In this document: one piece after another, positions 8,102-17,013 of the stretch
How positions within the stretch are numbered: the first letter of the stretch is position 1
How the letters are laid out: each line of letters starts with the position of its first letter
Origin: Terriglobia bacterium
Lineage (GTDB): Bacteria > Acidobacteriota > Terriglobia > UBA7540
Length of the DNA stretch: 64,000 bases
Direction of reading: 5' to 3'
NCBI GenBank assembly: GCA_030041095.1
Contig: JASHON010000205.1
Coordinates: 36,073 to 100,072 of the forward strand
Made by a program: the position numbers and the translations under genes
The notes under the pieces: model-generated
Database searches by the model: none
What the model saw: only the letters and a program-made list of their open reading frames with translations
Told to the model about the DNA's origin: nothing

Positions 8102-9580
8102 GTGGCTCAGGTTTCCCAAGCGATTGCTCCCGTAATTCCGCTGGACCGCAGGGCCAGCGCTCCGCTGCACCGGCAGATTTACGAAGGCTTTCGCGCCGCG
8201 ATCGTCCGGAACGAGCTGCGCGCGAGGCAACGGGTTCCCTCCAGCCGCGAACTGGCATCTGAACTGGGAGTTTCGCGTATTCCAGTGCTGAACGCTTACG
8301 CCCAGCTTCTGGCCGAAGGCTACTTCGAGAGCTGCGTGGGAGCAGGAACCTATATATCTGCTGCGTTACCCGACCTCCTCGTGCCGGACCGGCCTTCGGC
8401 TCTGCCAACTCCTGGCAGTCCTTCCGGGCTGAGGCCCATCTCGCGGCGGTCTGCGCTCTTTCCCCGCTTTGAGCCGTCCGCACGCCACGGCAAACTGGGC
8501 GCTTTTGGCGTGCACCAGCCGGCGTTCGACCATTTTCCTTTCGGTTTATGGTCCAAGCTCGTCCTGCGCCATTCCCGCAGCCCGCGCGTCACGGTCATCC
8601 ACCGAATTGATCCCATGGGCCATGAGCCGTTACGAGAGGCGATTTGTGAATACCTGCGCACGGCGCGTGCAGTGCAGTGCGATCCCGGGCAGGTGATGAT
8701 CGTATCGGGGTCGCAACAGGCGCTGGATCTTTGTGCTCGCGTCTTGTTTGATCCGGGAAGTCCCGTGTGGATTGAGGAGCCCGGCTACTGGCTGGCCCGA
8801 AATGCGTTCCTTGGCGCCGGTTGCACGCTTGTCCCCGTTCCTGTCGACCGCGAAGGTATTGACGTTGCCGCTGGCATCAAGCTGTCTCGAAAAGCGCGAG
8901 CCGCGCACGTCACTCCCTCTCATCAATACCCGCTGGGGGTAACGATGAGCGCCTCGCGCCGGATGCAACTTCTGAACTGGGCGCAGCGCGCAGGATCATG
9001 GATTCTTGAAGATGACTACGACAGTGAGTATCGCTATGAGAGTCAGCCGGTGGCCTCGCTTCAGGGACTCGATCAAAACGCCCGCGTGATTTATATCGGA
9101 ACATTCAGCAAGGTTTTATTCCCGTCTTTGAGGCTCGGTTATCTTGTGTGCCCCCGTGACCTGACCGAGCGGTTTGCAGCCGTTCGCTTTTCAACGGACA
9201 TTTTCCCGCCTTATTTGAATCAAGCCGTGCTCAGCGATTTTATGCGCGAGGGGCACTTTGCGCGCCATATTCGAAGGATGCGCCTGCTTTACAAAGAGCG
9301 CCGGACGGCGCTGGTGGAGAGCCTGGGCAAGGAACTGGGTTCTGTCCTGGAAATTCATGGGAGAGAAGCGGGCATGCACCTGGCTGTCACCTTGCCGGAT
9401 AGGTTTCAGGATGCGGAAATCTGTAAACGCGCGGAGGCGAAAGGCCTTTGGTTGTGGCCACTTTCCCCGTCTTATTTCACTGCGCCTGCCCGGCAGGGTT
9501 TCATTCTGGGTTTCGGAAGCACAACCAGCGCAGAAGTGTCGCACGCGGTCCATCGGCTGCGAGAGGTGATGGGTACGTGA
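8102..9580 (+). CDS. MocR/PdxR-family transcriptional regulator (GntR HTH fused to aminotransferase-like domain)
   Basis: Residues 10-80 are a GntR winged helix ('PLHRQIYEGFRAAI', 'VPSSRELASELGVSRIPVL'). The rest is a fold-type-I aminotransferase domain with the PLP signatures 'LEDDYDSEYRYE' and 'GTFSKVLFPSLRLGY', where the Lys of TFSK is the Schiff-base residue. Such regulators sense PLP or an amino compound and control vitamin B6, GABA or taurine genes. No such target is adjacent; the divergent Cys-rich gene is the only near candidate. The start is uncertain: GTG 8102 gives 492 residues, the usual family length, while TTG 8015 would add 29 unconserved residues. Confidence 0.85.
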   Translation: MAQVSQAIAPVIPLDRRASAPLHRQIYEGFRAAIVRNELRARQRVPSSRELASELGVSRIPVLNAYAQLLAEGYFESCVGAGTYISAALPDLLVPDRPSALPTPGSPSGLRPISRRSALFPRFEPSARHGKLGAFGVHQPAFDHFPFGLWSKLVLRHSRSPRVTVIHRIDPMGHEPLREAICEYLRTARAVQCDPGQVMIVSGSQQALDLCARVLFDPGSPVWIEEPGYWLARNAFLGAGCTLVPVPVDREGIDVAAGIKLSRKARAAHVTPSHQYPLGVTMSASRRMQLLNWAQRAGSWILEDDYDSEYRYESQPVASLQGLDQNARVIYIGTFSKVLFPSLRLGYLVCPRDLTERFAAVRFSTDIFPPYLNQAVLSDFMREGHFARHIRRMRLLYKERRTALVESLGKELGSVLEIHGREAGMHLAVTLPDRFQDAEICKRAEAKGLWLWPLSPSYFTAPARQGFILGFGSTTSAEVSHAVHRLREVMGT

Positions 9581-9655
9581 TCGGGGCGATCAAATCTGTC
9601 CGCTGCCCTCGCGAGCGCCACTTGCGCCCGCATCCATCTGGACTGGGTCCGGCCA

Positions 9656-10558
9656 CTACCGGCCCTCACCCCTGCGCACGAGCGATTCCGCTTCTTCGAT
9701 CGTCCAAGGCGGCACAGCGCCGGGCCGCGATGCCACCAAAGCGCCGATACGGTTTGCAAAGTCGATCATCTGCGCCGGAGCCCAGCCCATGCTGGCGCCG
9801 TGAACGAACGCGGCCGCAAAAGCGTCTCCCGCACCCACAGCGTCTGCCACCTCCACTTGATAGCCGTCGCTCACCACGAATTCGCCGCCCACGAGCGCTG
9901 CGCAGCCAAGCGAGGCCCGCGTCACGCATATGGATTCAAGCGCGAACCGCTCCGCATATCCGCGGCACGCGCCTTCCAAAGTGTCATAAGCTTGCCCGAA
10001 CAGGGCGTCCAGCTCGCGCAACTCTGAGTCGTTCAGCTTCACGTCTGTTGCTAAGGTCAACAGGTCTCCAACCAGCGAAGCGTTATACGAATTGGGGCGC
10101 AGATTCACGTCATAGAACCGGCGCGCCCCGCTGTTCTGTTCCGTAAGCGCGCGGACTGTTTCGCGTCCTCGCCGGCTGGTTTGGAACAAGGTCCCGAAAC
10201 AGATCCAGTCGGGACCCTCAGATGACAGTGTTTCGGCTTCATCGCGCGAGAGGCTGGCAAAGTCATAAGCTGCGGGACGATGAATCACAAAGCCGGGCTG
10301 ACCATCCGGTCCCAAGGCAACCGTTGCGAGTCCGGTGGCTGCCTCGTTCGTTTGGCGCAGATATCGCGTGGAAAGGCCAAGCTCTTCCATTCTGCTCAGA
10401 ATGCGGCCGCCACGCTCGTCTCTGCCGACGGCGCTTACGAACCAGACGTCGTGCCCCAGCCGTCGCGCGTGGGCGGCAAAATTAAATGGCGCGCCACCCA
10501 GGTGCTCCGCCGTGCCCATCACGTCCCAAAGGACTTCACCCACGCTGATCATCTTCAC
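9656..10558 (-). CDS. PfkB-family carbohydrate kinase (fructokinase-like)
   Basis: Predicted 300 residues. The N-terminal 'GEVLWDVM' and 'LGGAPFNFAAHARRLG' carry the sugar-contact region of fructokinase-like PfkB enzymes. The C-terminal 'DAVGAGDAFAAAFVHG' is the PfkB signature 2 with the anion hole GAGD and the catalytic Asp. It phosphorylates a sugar with ATP in the cytoplasm; fructose is the likeliest substrate from the N-terminal motif. It is convergent with the MocR gene and shares no operon partner in the window. Confidence 0.85.
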   Translation of the reverse strand: MKMISVGEVLWDVMGTAEHLGGAPFNFAAHARRLGHDVWFVSAVGRDERGGRILSRMEELGLSTRYLRQTNEAATGLATVALGPDGQPGFVIHRPAAYDFASLSRDEAETLSSEGPDWICFGTLFQTSRRGRETVRALTEQNSGARRFYDVNLRPNSYNASLVGDLLTLATDVKLNDSELRELDALFGQAYDTLEGACRGYAERFALESICVTRASLGCAALVGGEFVVSDGYQVEVADAVGAGDAFAAAFVHGASMGWAPAQMIDFANRIGALVASRPGAVPPWTIEEAESLVRRGEGR

Positions 10559-10665
10559 CGTTTCGCCTCATTCCAGGGACTGCCGCCCCTGATTATAGGG
10601 CATGATGGCAAGGGAAGGTTACAGACTCGTTTGATGGGCAGCGTGGACGCAACATCAGCAGTGTT

Positions 10666-10695
10666 TTGACGGCACGCGGCGGGGTATGCCATAAT
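10666..10695 (+). promoter_or_regulatory. Sigma-70-type promoter upstream of the TPR-ispE unit
   Basis: -35 TTGACG (10666-10671), an 18-bp spacer and -10 CATAAT (10690-10695), about 32 bp before the ATG at 10728. Both hexamers match consensus at 5 of 6 positions. Confidence 0.55.
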
Positions 10696-10727
10696 TTCCG
10701 TAGATTCAAGAGGGCTGGGTCAGGACC

Positions 10728-12794
10728 ATGAGGAAGACAAGTGGCAGGATCCGGGTCGTTATGACCCTTTTTTTGTTTTGGGCGTCGTGCGCCTATCTCT
10801 CTCAAGCGTCGGCAAGCGCGACGCAATCTCCCGAGCCATCAACGGGCATTAAAGACGGCGCGGGCTCTTACTATCACTTCATGCTGGCGCGTCGCTACGA
10901 AGAGTTGGCTGGGATTTATGGTAGCGAACACTATGCCAACCTGTCGGTCTCACAGTTCCAAAAAGCGATCTCGGACGATCCCCATTCCTTATATCTGCAC
11001 GTTCAATTGGGAGATATCTATTCGCGAATGAGGCGCGACGCGGACGCTAAGGCTCAAGCGAAGTGGGTGCTGAAGGAGAATCCGAATTACGCGCCCGCGC
11101 ACCGCCTGCTCGGTGAAGTCTACTTGCACGGCCTGGGGCAGATGGCGTCGCAGCAGGCTGAGAAGGCGAATTTGGAAAAAGCGATCCACCAATATGCACT
11201 CTTAGCGCAGCTCGATCCCCAGGATACAAAATCCGCGATTCTTCTTGGCCGGCTCTACCAATTGGATGACCAGCCGGAAGAAGCTGCGGAGACGTTCAGG
11301 AAAGTGTTGCAAGCTGACCCAAACTCAGCGAGCGCGCTCGGCTATCTGGCCCGGTTGCAGCTTAACCAGCATCAGTTCAAGGAGGCGGAACAAACCCTCG
11401 AAAAGATCCCTCCGGGAGACCGCGGGGCCGAAGCTTCCACTCTATTGGGCGCAGCTTACATGGAATCCGGCGCGTACGATCAAGCGGCAGAGAATTTCAA
11501 AGCTGCTCTTGCGATGAATCCCGTGAATCCGCGCGTCCGCGCCCAGTACGCGGAAGCTTTGATGCGCTCCGGTAAAAGCGACGAAGCCAGGGAGCAGTTT
11601 GCGGAAGTCATTAAGACTGACCCTCAAAACGGTCAGGCCTACTTGCGTTTGGCCCAGATCGACCAATCGATGGGCCAGTTCCAGCAAGCGACGCAGCAGC
11701 TTGACAAGGCAAAGAAATTTCTGCCGGGCGACGATCTCGAAGTGCCCTATACCGAAGCCCAGCTCCAGGACGCACTCGGACACCCCGACGCGGCGATCAA
11801 AACGTTGCAGGGCTTGCTGGCGAAGACTGCGGCCCCGGACGGAAAATACTCCGAGGATGAGAGAGAGGACCGAAGCATCTTTCTGGAGCGTCTCGGAATG
11901 ATTTATAGCGATCAGCAGGACTTCAGCCAGGCGGTCGCAACGTTCCGGGAGATGGAAGCGCTGGGAGGCGAGGATATCCCGGCTCGTGCGGAAGCCCTCA
12001 TTGCGGAGACGCTCGAGGGGGAAGGCCAACTTCCTCAAGCTGTGGATGAGGCCGGGAACGGCCTGCGCAGTTATCCGAAGAGTAAATCACTCAACATTCT
12101 GTATGCGACACTGCTCGGGAGCGAAGGACACGTCGATCAGGCAGTCGAGAAGCTCAGGGATTACATGAAGGCTGACGGAGCGAGCGTGCAGATGGAGAGA
12201 GCCATCGTAGAAATCTACTTGCAAGGGCGTCGATATCGCGACGCGGAGAATGTTGCTCAGCAACTTCTCCAGAAAAACCTGGGGCAATCGGACCGTGAAG
12301 ACGCTCAAGTGCTGTTGGCCACGGTATACGACCAGCAGAAGAAGTACGGTCTCGCGGAGGAGCAGTACAAGGCTGTGCTCGCCTCGAACCCACTGGACGC
12401 TGAGGCGTATAACGATCTTGGATATATGCTGGCGGACCGCGGTGTGAACCTGCCGCAATCCGTGAATTACATCAAACACGCTCTGCAACTTCAGCCGAAC
12501 AACGGGGCTTATCTCGATAGTTTGGGATGGGCCTACTACAAGATGAGCCGGTATGATTTGGCGCGCCCGCCGCTCGAACGCGCGGCCAGGCTAATGGCGA
12601 ACGATCCGACCGTTCTCATGCATCTTGGCAACTTGTACGTCAAGCTCGGGGATAAGCAAGAGGCCATGGACGCATGGCGTCGCGCGTTGAAGAACTATCC
12701 CAGCGCGCTGGACACGAGTTTTGGCGCTGCCCAGGCCAACAAACTCAAGAAGCGTTTGCACCGGCTTGAGCGCCAGCTCGCCAAGAACAAGTAA
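10728..12794 (+). CDS. Secreted tetratricopeptide repeat protein
   Basis: Predicted 688 residues. A signal peptide covers residues 1-34 ('VVMTLFLFWASCAYLSQASA'). The rest is nearly all TPR helices: recurring patterns such as 'AYNDLGYMLADRGVNLPQSV', 'LLGAAYMESGAYDQAAENFK' and 'YLDSLGWAYYKMSRYDLARP'. About 13-15 repeats can be traced by eye. It is a protein-protein interaction scaffold in the periplasm or at the outer membrane. It lies 36 bp upstream of ispE, on the same strand, and probably shares its transcript, which would couple an envelope protein to isoprenoid synthesis. Partner proteins are unknown. Confidence 0.85.
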   Translation: MRKTSGRIRVVMTLFLFWASCAYLSQASASATQSPEPSTGIKDGAGSYYHFMLARRYEELAGIYGSEHYANLSVSQFQKAISDDPHSLYLHVQLGDIYSRMRRDADAKAQAKWVLKENPNYAPAHRLLGEVYLHGLGQMASQQAEKANLEKAIHQYALLAQLDPQDTKSAILLGRLYQLDDQPEEAAETFRKVLQADPNSASALGYLARLQLNQHQFKEAEQTLEKIPPGDRGAEASTLLGAAYMESGAYDQAAENFKAALAMNPVNPRVRAQYAEALMRSGKSDEAREQFAEVIKTDPQNGQAYLRLAQIDQSMGQFQQATQQLDKAKKFLPGDDLEVPYTEAQLQDALGHPDAAIKTLQGLLAKTAAPDGKYSEDEREDRSIFLERLGMIYSDQQDFSQAVATFREMEALGGEDIPARAEALIAETLEGEGQLPQAVDEAGNGLRSYPKSKSLNILYATLLGSEGHVDQAVEKLRDYMKADGASVQMERAIVEIYLQGRRYRDAENVAQQLLQKNLGQSDREDAQVLLATVYDQQKKYGLAEEQYKAVLASNPLDAEAYNDLGYMLADRGVNLPQSVNYIKHALQLQPNNGAYLDSLGWAYYKMSRYDLARPPLERAARLMANDPTVLMHLGNLYVKLGDKQEAMDAWRRALKNYPSALDTSFGAAQANKLKKRLHRLERQLAKNK

Positions 12795-12830
12795 AGCCGT
12801 TACGGAATCTTCGGCTCCTGCAACCCGGCG

Positions 12831-13721
12831 TTGATTTCTTCCATCCGTCTCCGCGCTTTCGCCAAGATCAATCTGGCCCTTAAGATTCTTCGCAGCCGGC
12901 CGGATGGCTACCATGAGATCCGGACGGTAGCGCAAACCCTGGCCCTCCACGACCGTCTGGAAATAACCTTGACTCGTGAGCGGGGCATCTCGGTCGAATG
13001 CACGGACCCCACGCTTCCCGCGGGCCGGGGCAACCTCGTTTATAAAGCGTGCGAGCTTTGGCGCCGGGCGCGGAGATATACCGGCGGGATTCGCGTCGTT
13101 CTGGAAAAACGGATTCCTGCCGGAAGCGGGCTCGGCGGTGGCAGCAGCGATGCTGCCGCAACGCTCATGGGCCTCGAACGACTCGCGGGAGAAGCGTTGG
13201 ATTGGCGCCGTCGCTTCCAGCTTGCCGCCCGCATAGGCTCAGACGTAGCCTTGTTTCTGCTCGGTGGAAGGGTGCTGGCGTGCGGGCGAGGAGAAGAAGT
13301 GTATCCTCTCAGCGATCTCCCGCCGCGCAGATGCCTGGTGGTCTTCCCGGGATTCCGGATCTCAACCGCAGAAGCCTACCGCGAGGCAAGTTTGCGATTG
13401 ACAAGAACGGGAAAAAACCCTAGAGTAGGAGCGTTCGGCGTGTGGTCACAGTTTACCCCGGCAGATTGGGGGCCGGCCGAAAACGACTTCGAGAAAGTCG
13501 CTTTCGCAAGGTGGCCAGAACTGGAAAAGTTGAAGACCCAGTTCATCCGGGCCGGAGCCGAAGCCACGTGTTTGACCGGAAGCGGTTCAGCCGTTTACAT
13601 CATCCACGATTCCGCCCGACAATTGAGTCGTATTTCCAGTCGCTTTCCCAAGGCGTGGGTTATGTTTCGCACGCGCACTCTGGGCCGGCGGGAATATCAC
13701 CGGCTGCTTATAGAGTCCTGA
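12831..13721 (+). CDS. ispE: 4-diphosphocytidyl-2-C-methyl-D-erythritol kinase
   Basis: Predicted 296 residues. It phosphorylates the 2-hydroxyl of CDP-methylerythritol with ATP in the non-mevalonate isoprenoid pathway. The N-terminal 'AFAKINLALKILRSRPDGYH' carries the conserved Lys and the DGYH motif. The GHMP ATP-binding loop 'PAGSGLGGGSSDAAA' is at residues 100-114 and 'GSDVALFLLGG' carries the catalytic Asp. The C-terminal 'CLTGSGSAVY' is the second GHMP glycine loop. The start is TTG at 12831 with no obvious ribosome binding site, so translation may depend on coupling with the TPR gene that ends 36 bp before. Confidence 0.93.
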   Translation: MISSIRLRAFAKINLALKILRSRPDGYHEIRTVAQTLALHDRLEITLTRERGISVECTDPTLPAGRGNLVYKACELWRRARRYTGGIRVVLEKRIPAGSGLGGGSSDAAATLMGLERLAGEALDWRRRFQLAARIGSDVALFLLGGRVLACGRGEEVYPLSDLPPRRCLVVFPGFRISTAEAYREASLRLTRTGKNPRVGAFGVWSQFTPADWGPAENDFEKVAFARWPELEKLKTQFIRAGAEATCLTGSGSAVYIIHDSARQLSRISSRFPKAWVMFRTRTLGRREYHRLLIES

Positions 13722-13846
13722 CTGTCACGAACAGATAACCGGCAAAGGATCGTCAAGCCCTCCCCGGGGTATACGGTTGGGGCGAGGCTGCGGACAAAAA
13801 CCTGCTTAAGATCGTGCCGGCGGGGCCGCTTTCCTCTCGGCAGCCT

Positions 13847-13920
13847 TGGGAGGTCGTCCAGTGGTAGGACACATGCCTTTGGAGCATGGAACCCTGGTTC
13901 GAATCCAGGCCTCCCAGCCA
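13847..13920 (+). tRNA. tRNA-Gln (anticodon UUG)
   Basis: A complete cloverleaf can be drawn: acceptor TGGGAGG/CCTCCCA, D arm GTCC-AGTGGTA-GGAC, anticodon arm CATGC-CTTTGGA-GCATG with anticodon TTG, a 4-nt variable loop, T arm CCTGG-TTCGAAT-CCAGG, discriminator G, and an encoded CCA end (13918-13920). It is placed between ispE and prs. Confidence 0.97.
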
Positions 13921-13985
13921 AACCTGGAGCGAGCGCCGGCGGAATCGGGGAAAGCCATCAGGCGCAAATCAACACTGCGGCAGAC

Positions 13986-14939
13986 ATGGTAAAGAGCAAC
14001 CATCAAAGGCTGAAAGTATTCTCCGGAAACGCACATCCTGCGCTCGCAGATGAAATCTGCGCCTGCTTGGGCGTGCCGCTCGGCAAAGCGCAGGTGGGGC
14101 GATTTCCGGATGGCGAAGTGCGCCTGCAGATCCTGGAAAACGTTCGGGGCGCGGATGTGTTCGTGGTTCAGCCCACCTGCCGGCCGGTGAACGACAACCT
14201 GGTGGAATTGCTGATCATGCTGGACGCTTTTCGACGCGCCTCGGCGGACCGCATTACGACGGTGATTCCGTTTTACGGATACGCGCGTCAAGACCGCAAA
14301 GACCGCCCTCGCGTTCCCATCTCCTCCAAGCTCGTTGCGGACCTGCTCACTTCCGCGGGGGCGAATCGCGTGCTGACGATGGACCTTCACGCAGGGCAGA
14401 TTCAAGGCTATTTCAATATCCCCGTCGATCACCTTTACGCTACGCCCGTGACCGTCGGTTATTTCCGCAAGCTGCGGCTTCGCGACACCACGGTGATTTC
14501 GCCCGATCCTGGCGGCGTGGAGCGCGCGCGGGCGTTTGCAAAACGCATCGATGCGCCGCTGGCCATCATTGATAAGCGCCGCGAAGACGCCCATACGGTC
14601 GAGGTCATGAACGTCATCGGCCGCGTGGAAGGCAAAACCTGTCTGATTGTAGACGACATTATCGATACAGGAGGCACGCTCGTACGGAGCGCCCAAGCCC
14701 TCATCGAAAATGGAGCGCGCGAGGTGTATGCCTGCTGCACGCACGGCGTGTTCGCCTCCAATGCGGTGCAGAAAATCTGCGAGTCACCGCTGAGCAAGGT
14801 GGTCACGACGAATTCGATCCCGCTTTCCGAGGAAGGAAAAGGATGCGCGAAGATCAAGGTTTTGAGCGTGGCCAAACTCCTGGCGGCGGCCATCAAGTCG
14901 ATCCACGAAGAGACCTCGGTCAGCAAGTTGTTTATCTGA
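13986..14939 (+). CDS. prs: Ribose-phosphate pyrophosphokinase
   Basis: Predicted 317 residues, full length for the class I enzyme. It makes PRPP from ribose 5-phosphate and ATP, feeding purine, pyrimidine, His and Trp synthesis. Visible signatures are 'FYGYARQDRKDRPRVPIS', which includes the ATP-binding and catalytic-flexible region, 'MDLHAGQIQGYFNIPVDHL', and the PRPP-binding loop 'IVDDIIDTGGTL'. The allosteric region is intact. The rplY gene follows 19 bp downstream, starting the housekeeping operon. ATG 13986 fits the family N-terminus. Confidence 0.96.
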   Translation: MVKSNHQRLKVFSGNAHPALADEICACLGVPLGKAQVGRFPDGEVRLQILENVRGADVFVVQPTCRPVNDNLVELLIMLDAFRRASADRITTVIPFYGYARQDRKDRPRVPISSKLVADLLTSAGANRVLTMDLHAGQIQGYFNIPVDHLYATPVTVGYFRKLRLRDTTVISPDPGGVERARAFAKRIDAPLAIIDKRREDAHTVEVMNVIGRVEGKTCLIVDDIIDTGGTLVRSAQALIENGAREVYACCTHGVFASNAVQKICESPLSKVVTTNSIPLSEEGKGCAKIKVLSVAKLLAAAIKSIHEETSVSKLFI

Positions 14940-14958
14940 ACGTTGGAGAGCATAGAAC

Positions 14959-15654
14959 ATGACGCGGTCCATGACGAAAATCGAAACAGAGCTCAGGGAA
15001 GCGGCCGGGAAGAACGCCGCCGGACGGCTGAGGCGATCGGGGCGCGTTCCCGCTGTCGTCTACGGCGGCGGCGCGCCGCCACTCGCCGTGGCAGTCGATC
15101 CCAGGCAGATCGCTCCCGTCATTCTCTCCGAGGCCGGCCATACAGCCGTGTTGACCCTCGAAGCGCCCGGCCATGACCCTGTTCGCGTGATGGTTCGCGC
15201 CTGGCAAACCGATCCTGTCTACGGCCGCTTGCTTCATGTTGATTTCGTCCGCGTGGCGGCGGACACGCGCGTGAGGCTGAAGATTCCCATTCACGTCACG
15301 GGTGAGGCCAAGGGAGTGAAGGTTCAAGGGGGGATCTTTGAGTTCGTGCTGCGAGAAGTCGAAGTGGAGTGCCTCCCCGATGCTATTCCGGAAAGCATCA
15401 CTGCGGACGTCACCGAGCTCACCATCGGACGCAATCTCCGCGTGGCCCACTTGCCCGTCAGCCAGGAAATCAAGGTGCTGACGGATCCGGATCGCGTCGT
15501 GGCGCATGTGGTGGCGCTCAAGGCGGAGGAAGAGAAACCTGCGGCTGAGATGGCTGAGCCTGCGCCCGCCGAGCCCGAACTCATTCGGAAGCCCAGGGCC
15601 GAGGCTGCGGGTGAAGAAGAGTCCGCTGAGGGAACGAAGGAGAAGAAGTCCTGA
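14959..15654 (+). CDS. rplY: 50S ribosomal protein L25/general stress protein Ctc
   Basis: Predicted 231 residues, the long CTC form. The N-terminal half ('GRVPAVVYGGGAPPLAVAVD') is the L25 domain that binds 5S rRNA; the second half ('GVKVQGGIFEFVLREVEVEC') is the TL5/CTC C-terminal beta domain. An acidic, Ala/Pro/Glu-rich tail follows from about residue 190. Two in-frame ATGs exist (14959 and 14971); either could be used. Its TGA overlaps the probable CTG start of pth, so the two genes are likely coupled. Confidence 0.93.
   Translation: MTRSMTKIETELREAAGKNAAGRLRRSGRVPAVVYGGGAPPLAVAVDPRQIAPVILSEAGHTAVLTLEAPGHDPVRVMVRAWQTDPVYGRLLHVDFVRVAADTRVRLKIPIHVTGEAKGVKVQGGIFEFVLREVEVECLPDAIPESITADVTELTIGRNLRVAHLPVSQEIKVLTDPDRVVAHVVALKAEEEKPAAEMAEPAPAEPELIRKPRAEAAGEEESAEGTKEKKS
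15637..15642 (+). promoter_or_regulatory. Ribosome binding site that decides the pth start
   Basis: AAGGAG lies within the last codons of rplY, 8 nt before CTG 15651. The next possible start (GTG 15669) has no comparable site. Confidence 0.5.
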
Positions 15655-16232
15655 GAAGCCGCGTCCTCGTGGCGGGTTTGGGCAATCCGGGTGACGAATA
15701 TGTTTTGACACCGCACAACCTGGGGTTCATGGCGGCGGACGAAATCGCGAGCCGCTGCGGGGCGCGAATCTCGCGTCCTGAAGGACAGGCGCTCACGGCG
15801 AGGGTGGTCTTGGAGGGAACGGAAGCGATTCTCGCTAAGCCGCAAACTTACATGAACCTTAGCGGCTTGGCCGTCCGGGCCCTGCTTGAACGGTATGAGG
15901 TGCCGGCGGAGGACCTCATTGTCTTAATCGACGACGTGGATCTTCCCTTTGGATCGTTGCGCATTCGCCAACGCGGAAGCGCAGGCAGCCACAACGGTCT
16001 TAAATCGATCATCCGCGAGATCAAGGCAAACGGCTTCATTCGAGTGCGCATGGGCATCATGCCGGAACGTCCGACCGGCGACCGTGCGGATTACGTTCTA
16101 AGCCGGTTTCGCAAGGCGGAGCTGGGGTCCGTCACGGCGATGGTGGAGCGGGCCGCGGACGCGGTGGGAACGACCCTGCGGGAGGGCGTCGAGGCGGCCA
16201 TGACCTTATACAACCGGCGCCAAATTTCTTGA
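15651..16232 (+). CDS. pth: Peptidyl-tRNA hydrolase, probable CTG start
   Basis: Recycles tRNA by cleaving the ester bond of peptidyl-tRNA that has dropped off the ribosome. Conserved features are 'VAGLGNPGDEY', 'TPHNLGF' with the catalytic His, 'KPQTYMNLSG', 'IDDVDLPFG' with the catalytic Asp, and 'GSAGSHNGLKSI'. Starting at CTG 15651 gives 193 residues and preserves the first beta strand (RSRVLVAGLGN) shared by the family. The standard start GTG 15669 would cut into that strand. CTG overlaps the rplY stop as CTGA and has a well-spaced AAGGAG. I infer a rare CTG start. Confidence 0.9.
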   Translation: MRSRVLVAGLGNPGDEYVLTPHNLGFMAADEIASRCGARISRPEGQALTARVVLEGTEAILAKPQTYMNLSGLAVRALLERYEVPAEDLIVLIDDVDLPFGSLRIRQRGSAGSHNGLKSIIREIKANGFIRVRMGIMPERPTGDRADYVLSRFRKAELGSVTAMVERAADAVGTTLREGVEAAMTLYNRRQIS

Positions 16233-16248
16233 ACGATCGCGAGGCAGT

Positions 16249-16650
16249 ATGCACAAATACGAGTTGATTTTTATCGTCCGAACGGACTTACCCGACGACG
16301 AGATTGACAAAGTTGTTTCGCAAATGGAGGGCCACGCGGTGGCTGCCAACGCGAAGATCGAAAAAATCGAAAAGCTCGGCCGGCGGCGGCTGGCGTATCG
16401 CGTCGGCCGTTACCGCGAAGGTTTCTACATCCTCTTCGTGTTTGAAGGGGACTCGCAATCGGTCGCGGTCATCGAGCGCCGCCTGAAGGTGACGGATACC
16501 GTCATCAAGTTCCTCACGGTTCGAATCGATGAGGAACAGAAGCGAGCCGCCAAGCGGGCGCAGGAACGCGCCAAGAAGTCGGCAAGAGCGCGTCCAGCCA
16601 AGGCGTCGCCGGCCCCCGCTGCTTCAGCGGCGGAATCGAATCCAGCATAA
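16249..16650 (+). CDS. rpsF: 30S ribosomal protein S6
   Basis: Predicted 133 residues. '[18 protein letters not shown]' and '[20 protein letters not shown]' are the classic S6 strands, and '[20 protein letters not shown]' completes the fold. It pairs with S18 in the small-subunit platform. A long Ala/Lys/Arg tail (from about residue 98) exceeds the core of the protein, as in many GC-rich bacteria. It is followed 16 bp downstream by rpsR. Confidence 0.96.
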   Translation: MHKYELIFIVRTDLPDDEIDKVVSQMEGHAVAANAKIEKIEKLGRRRLAYRVGRYREGFYILFVFEGDSQSVAVIERRLKVTDTVIKFLTVRIDEEQKRAAKRAQERAKKSARARPAKASPAPAASAAESNPA

Positions 16651-16666
16651 GAAGGAGAACCAAGCC

Positions 16667-16966
16667 GTGCTCCAGCGCAAAAGAAACGACAGGCAGGACA
16701 ATCGCTCGGCCAAGCCCCCCGCGAACGCCGCCGGCGGCTCGCGCCGGCCCTACTTCCGGCGCCGCAAGGTGTGCAAATTCTGCGACCAGAAGATCGATGT
16801 GATCGATTACAAGGAAGTGAAGCTGCTTTCGCAATTCATCTCCGAGCGTGGAAAGATTTTGCCCCGGCGCCTGACGGGCACCTGCTCGCCTCACCAGCGG
16901 CTCGTGGCGATTGCGGTGAAGCGGGCGCGCAATATCGCCTTGCTTCCGTTTGCAACGCGGCTCTAA
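16667..16966 (+). CDS. rpsR: 30S ribosomal protein S18
   Basis: Predicted 99 residues from GTG 16667, with AAGGAG at 16651-16656. Signatures '[20 protein letters not shown]' and '[18 protein letters not shown]' are clear. The protein keeps CxxC plus a third Cys and a His (GTCSPH), a possible zinc-binding (C+) form. The GTG start fits the family N-terminus; an upstream in-frame extension over the S6 gene is not credible. Confidence 0.95.
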   Translation: MLQRKRNDRQDNRSAKPPANAAGGSRRPYFRRRKVCKFCDQKIDVIDYKEVKLLSQFISERGKILPRRLTGTCSPHQRLVAIAVKRARNIALLPFATRL

Positions 16967-17013
16967 GCCGGACGTTTGACCCTCCACGCAAACCATCCTG
17001 GGAGAACGAAGTT

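Noticed and set aside
13806..14744. 312-codon minus-strand frame across tRNA-Gln and prs
   Set aside because: Overlaps the tRNA and the conserved prs gene; the end translates the tRNA into the common artefact 'GWEAWIRTRVPCSKG'.
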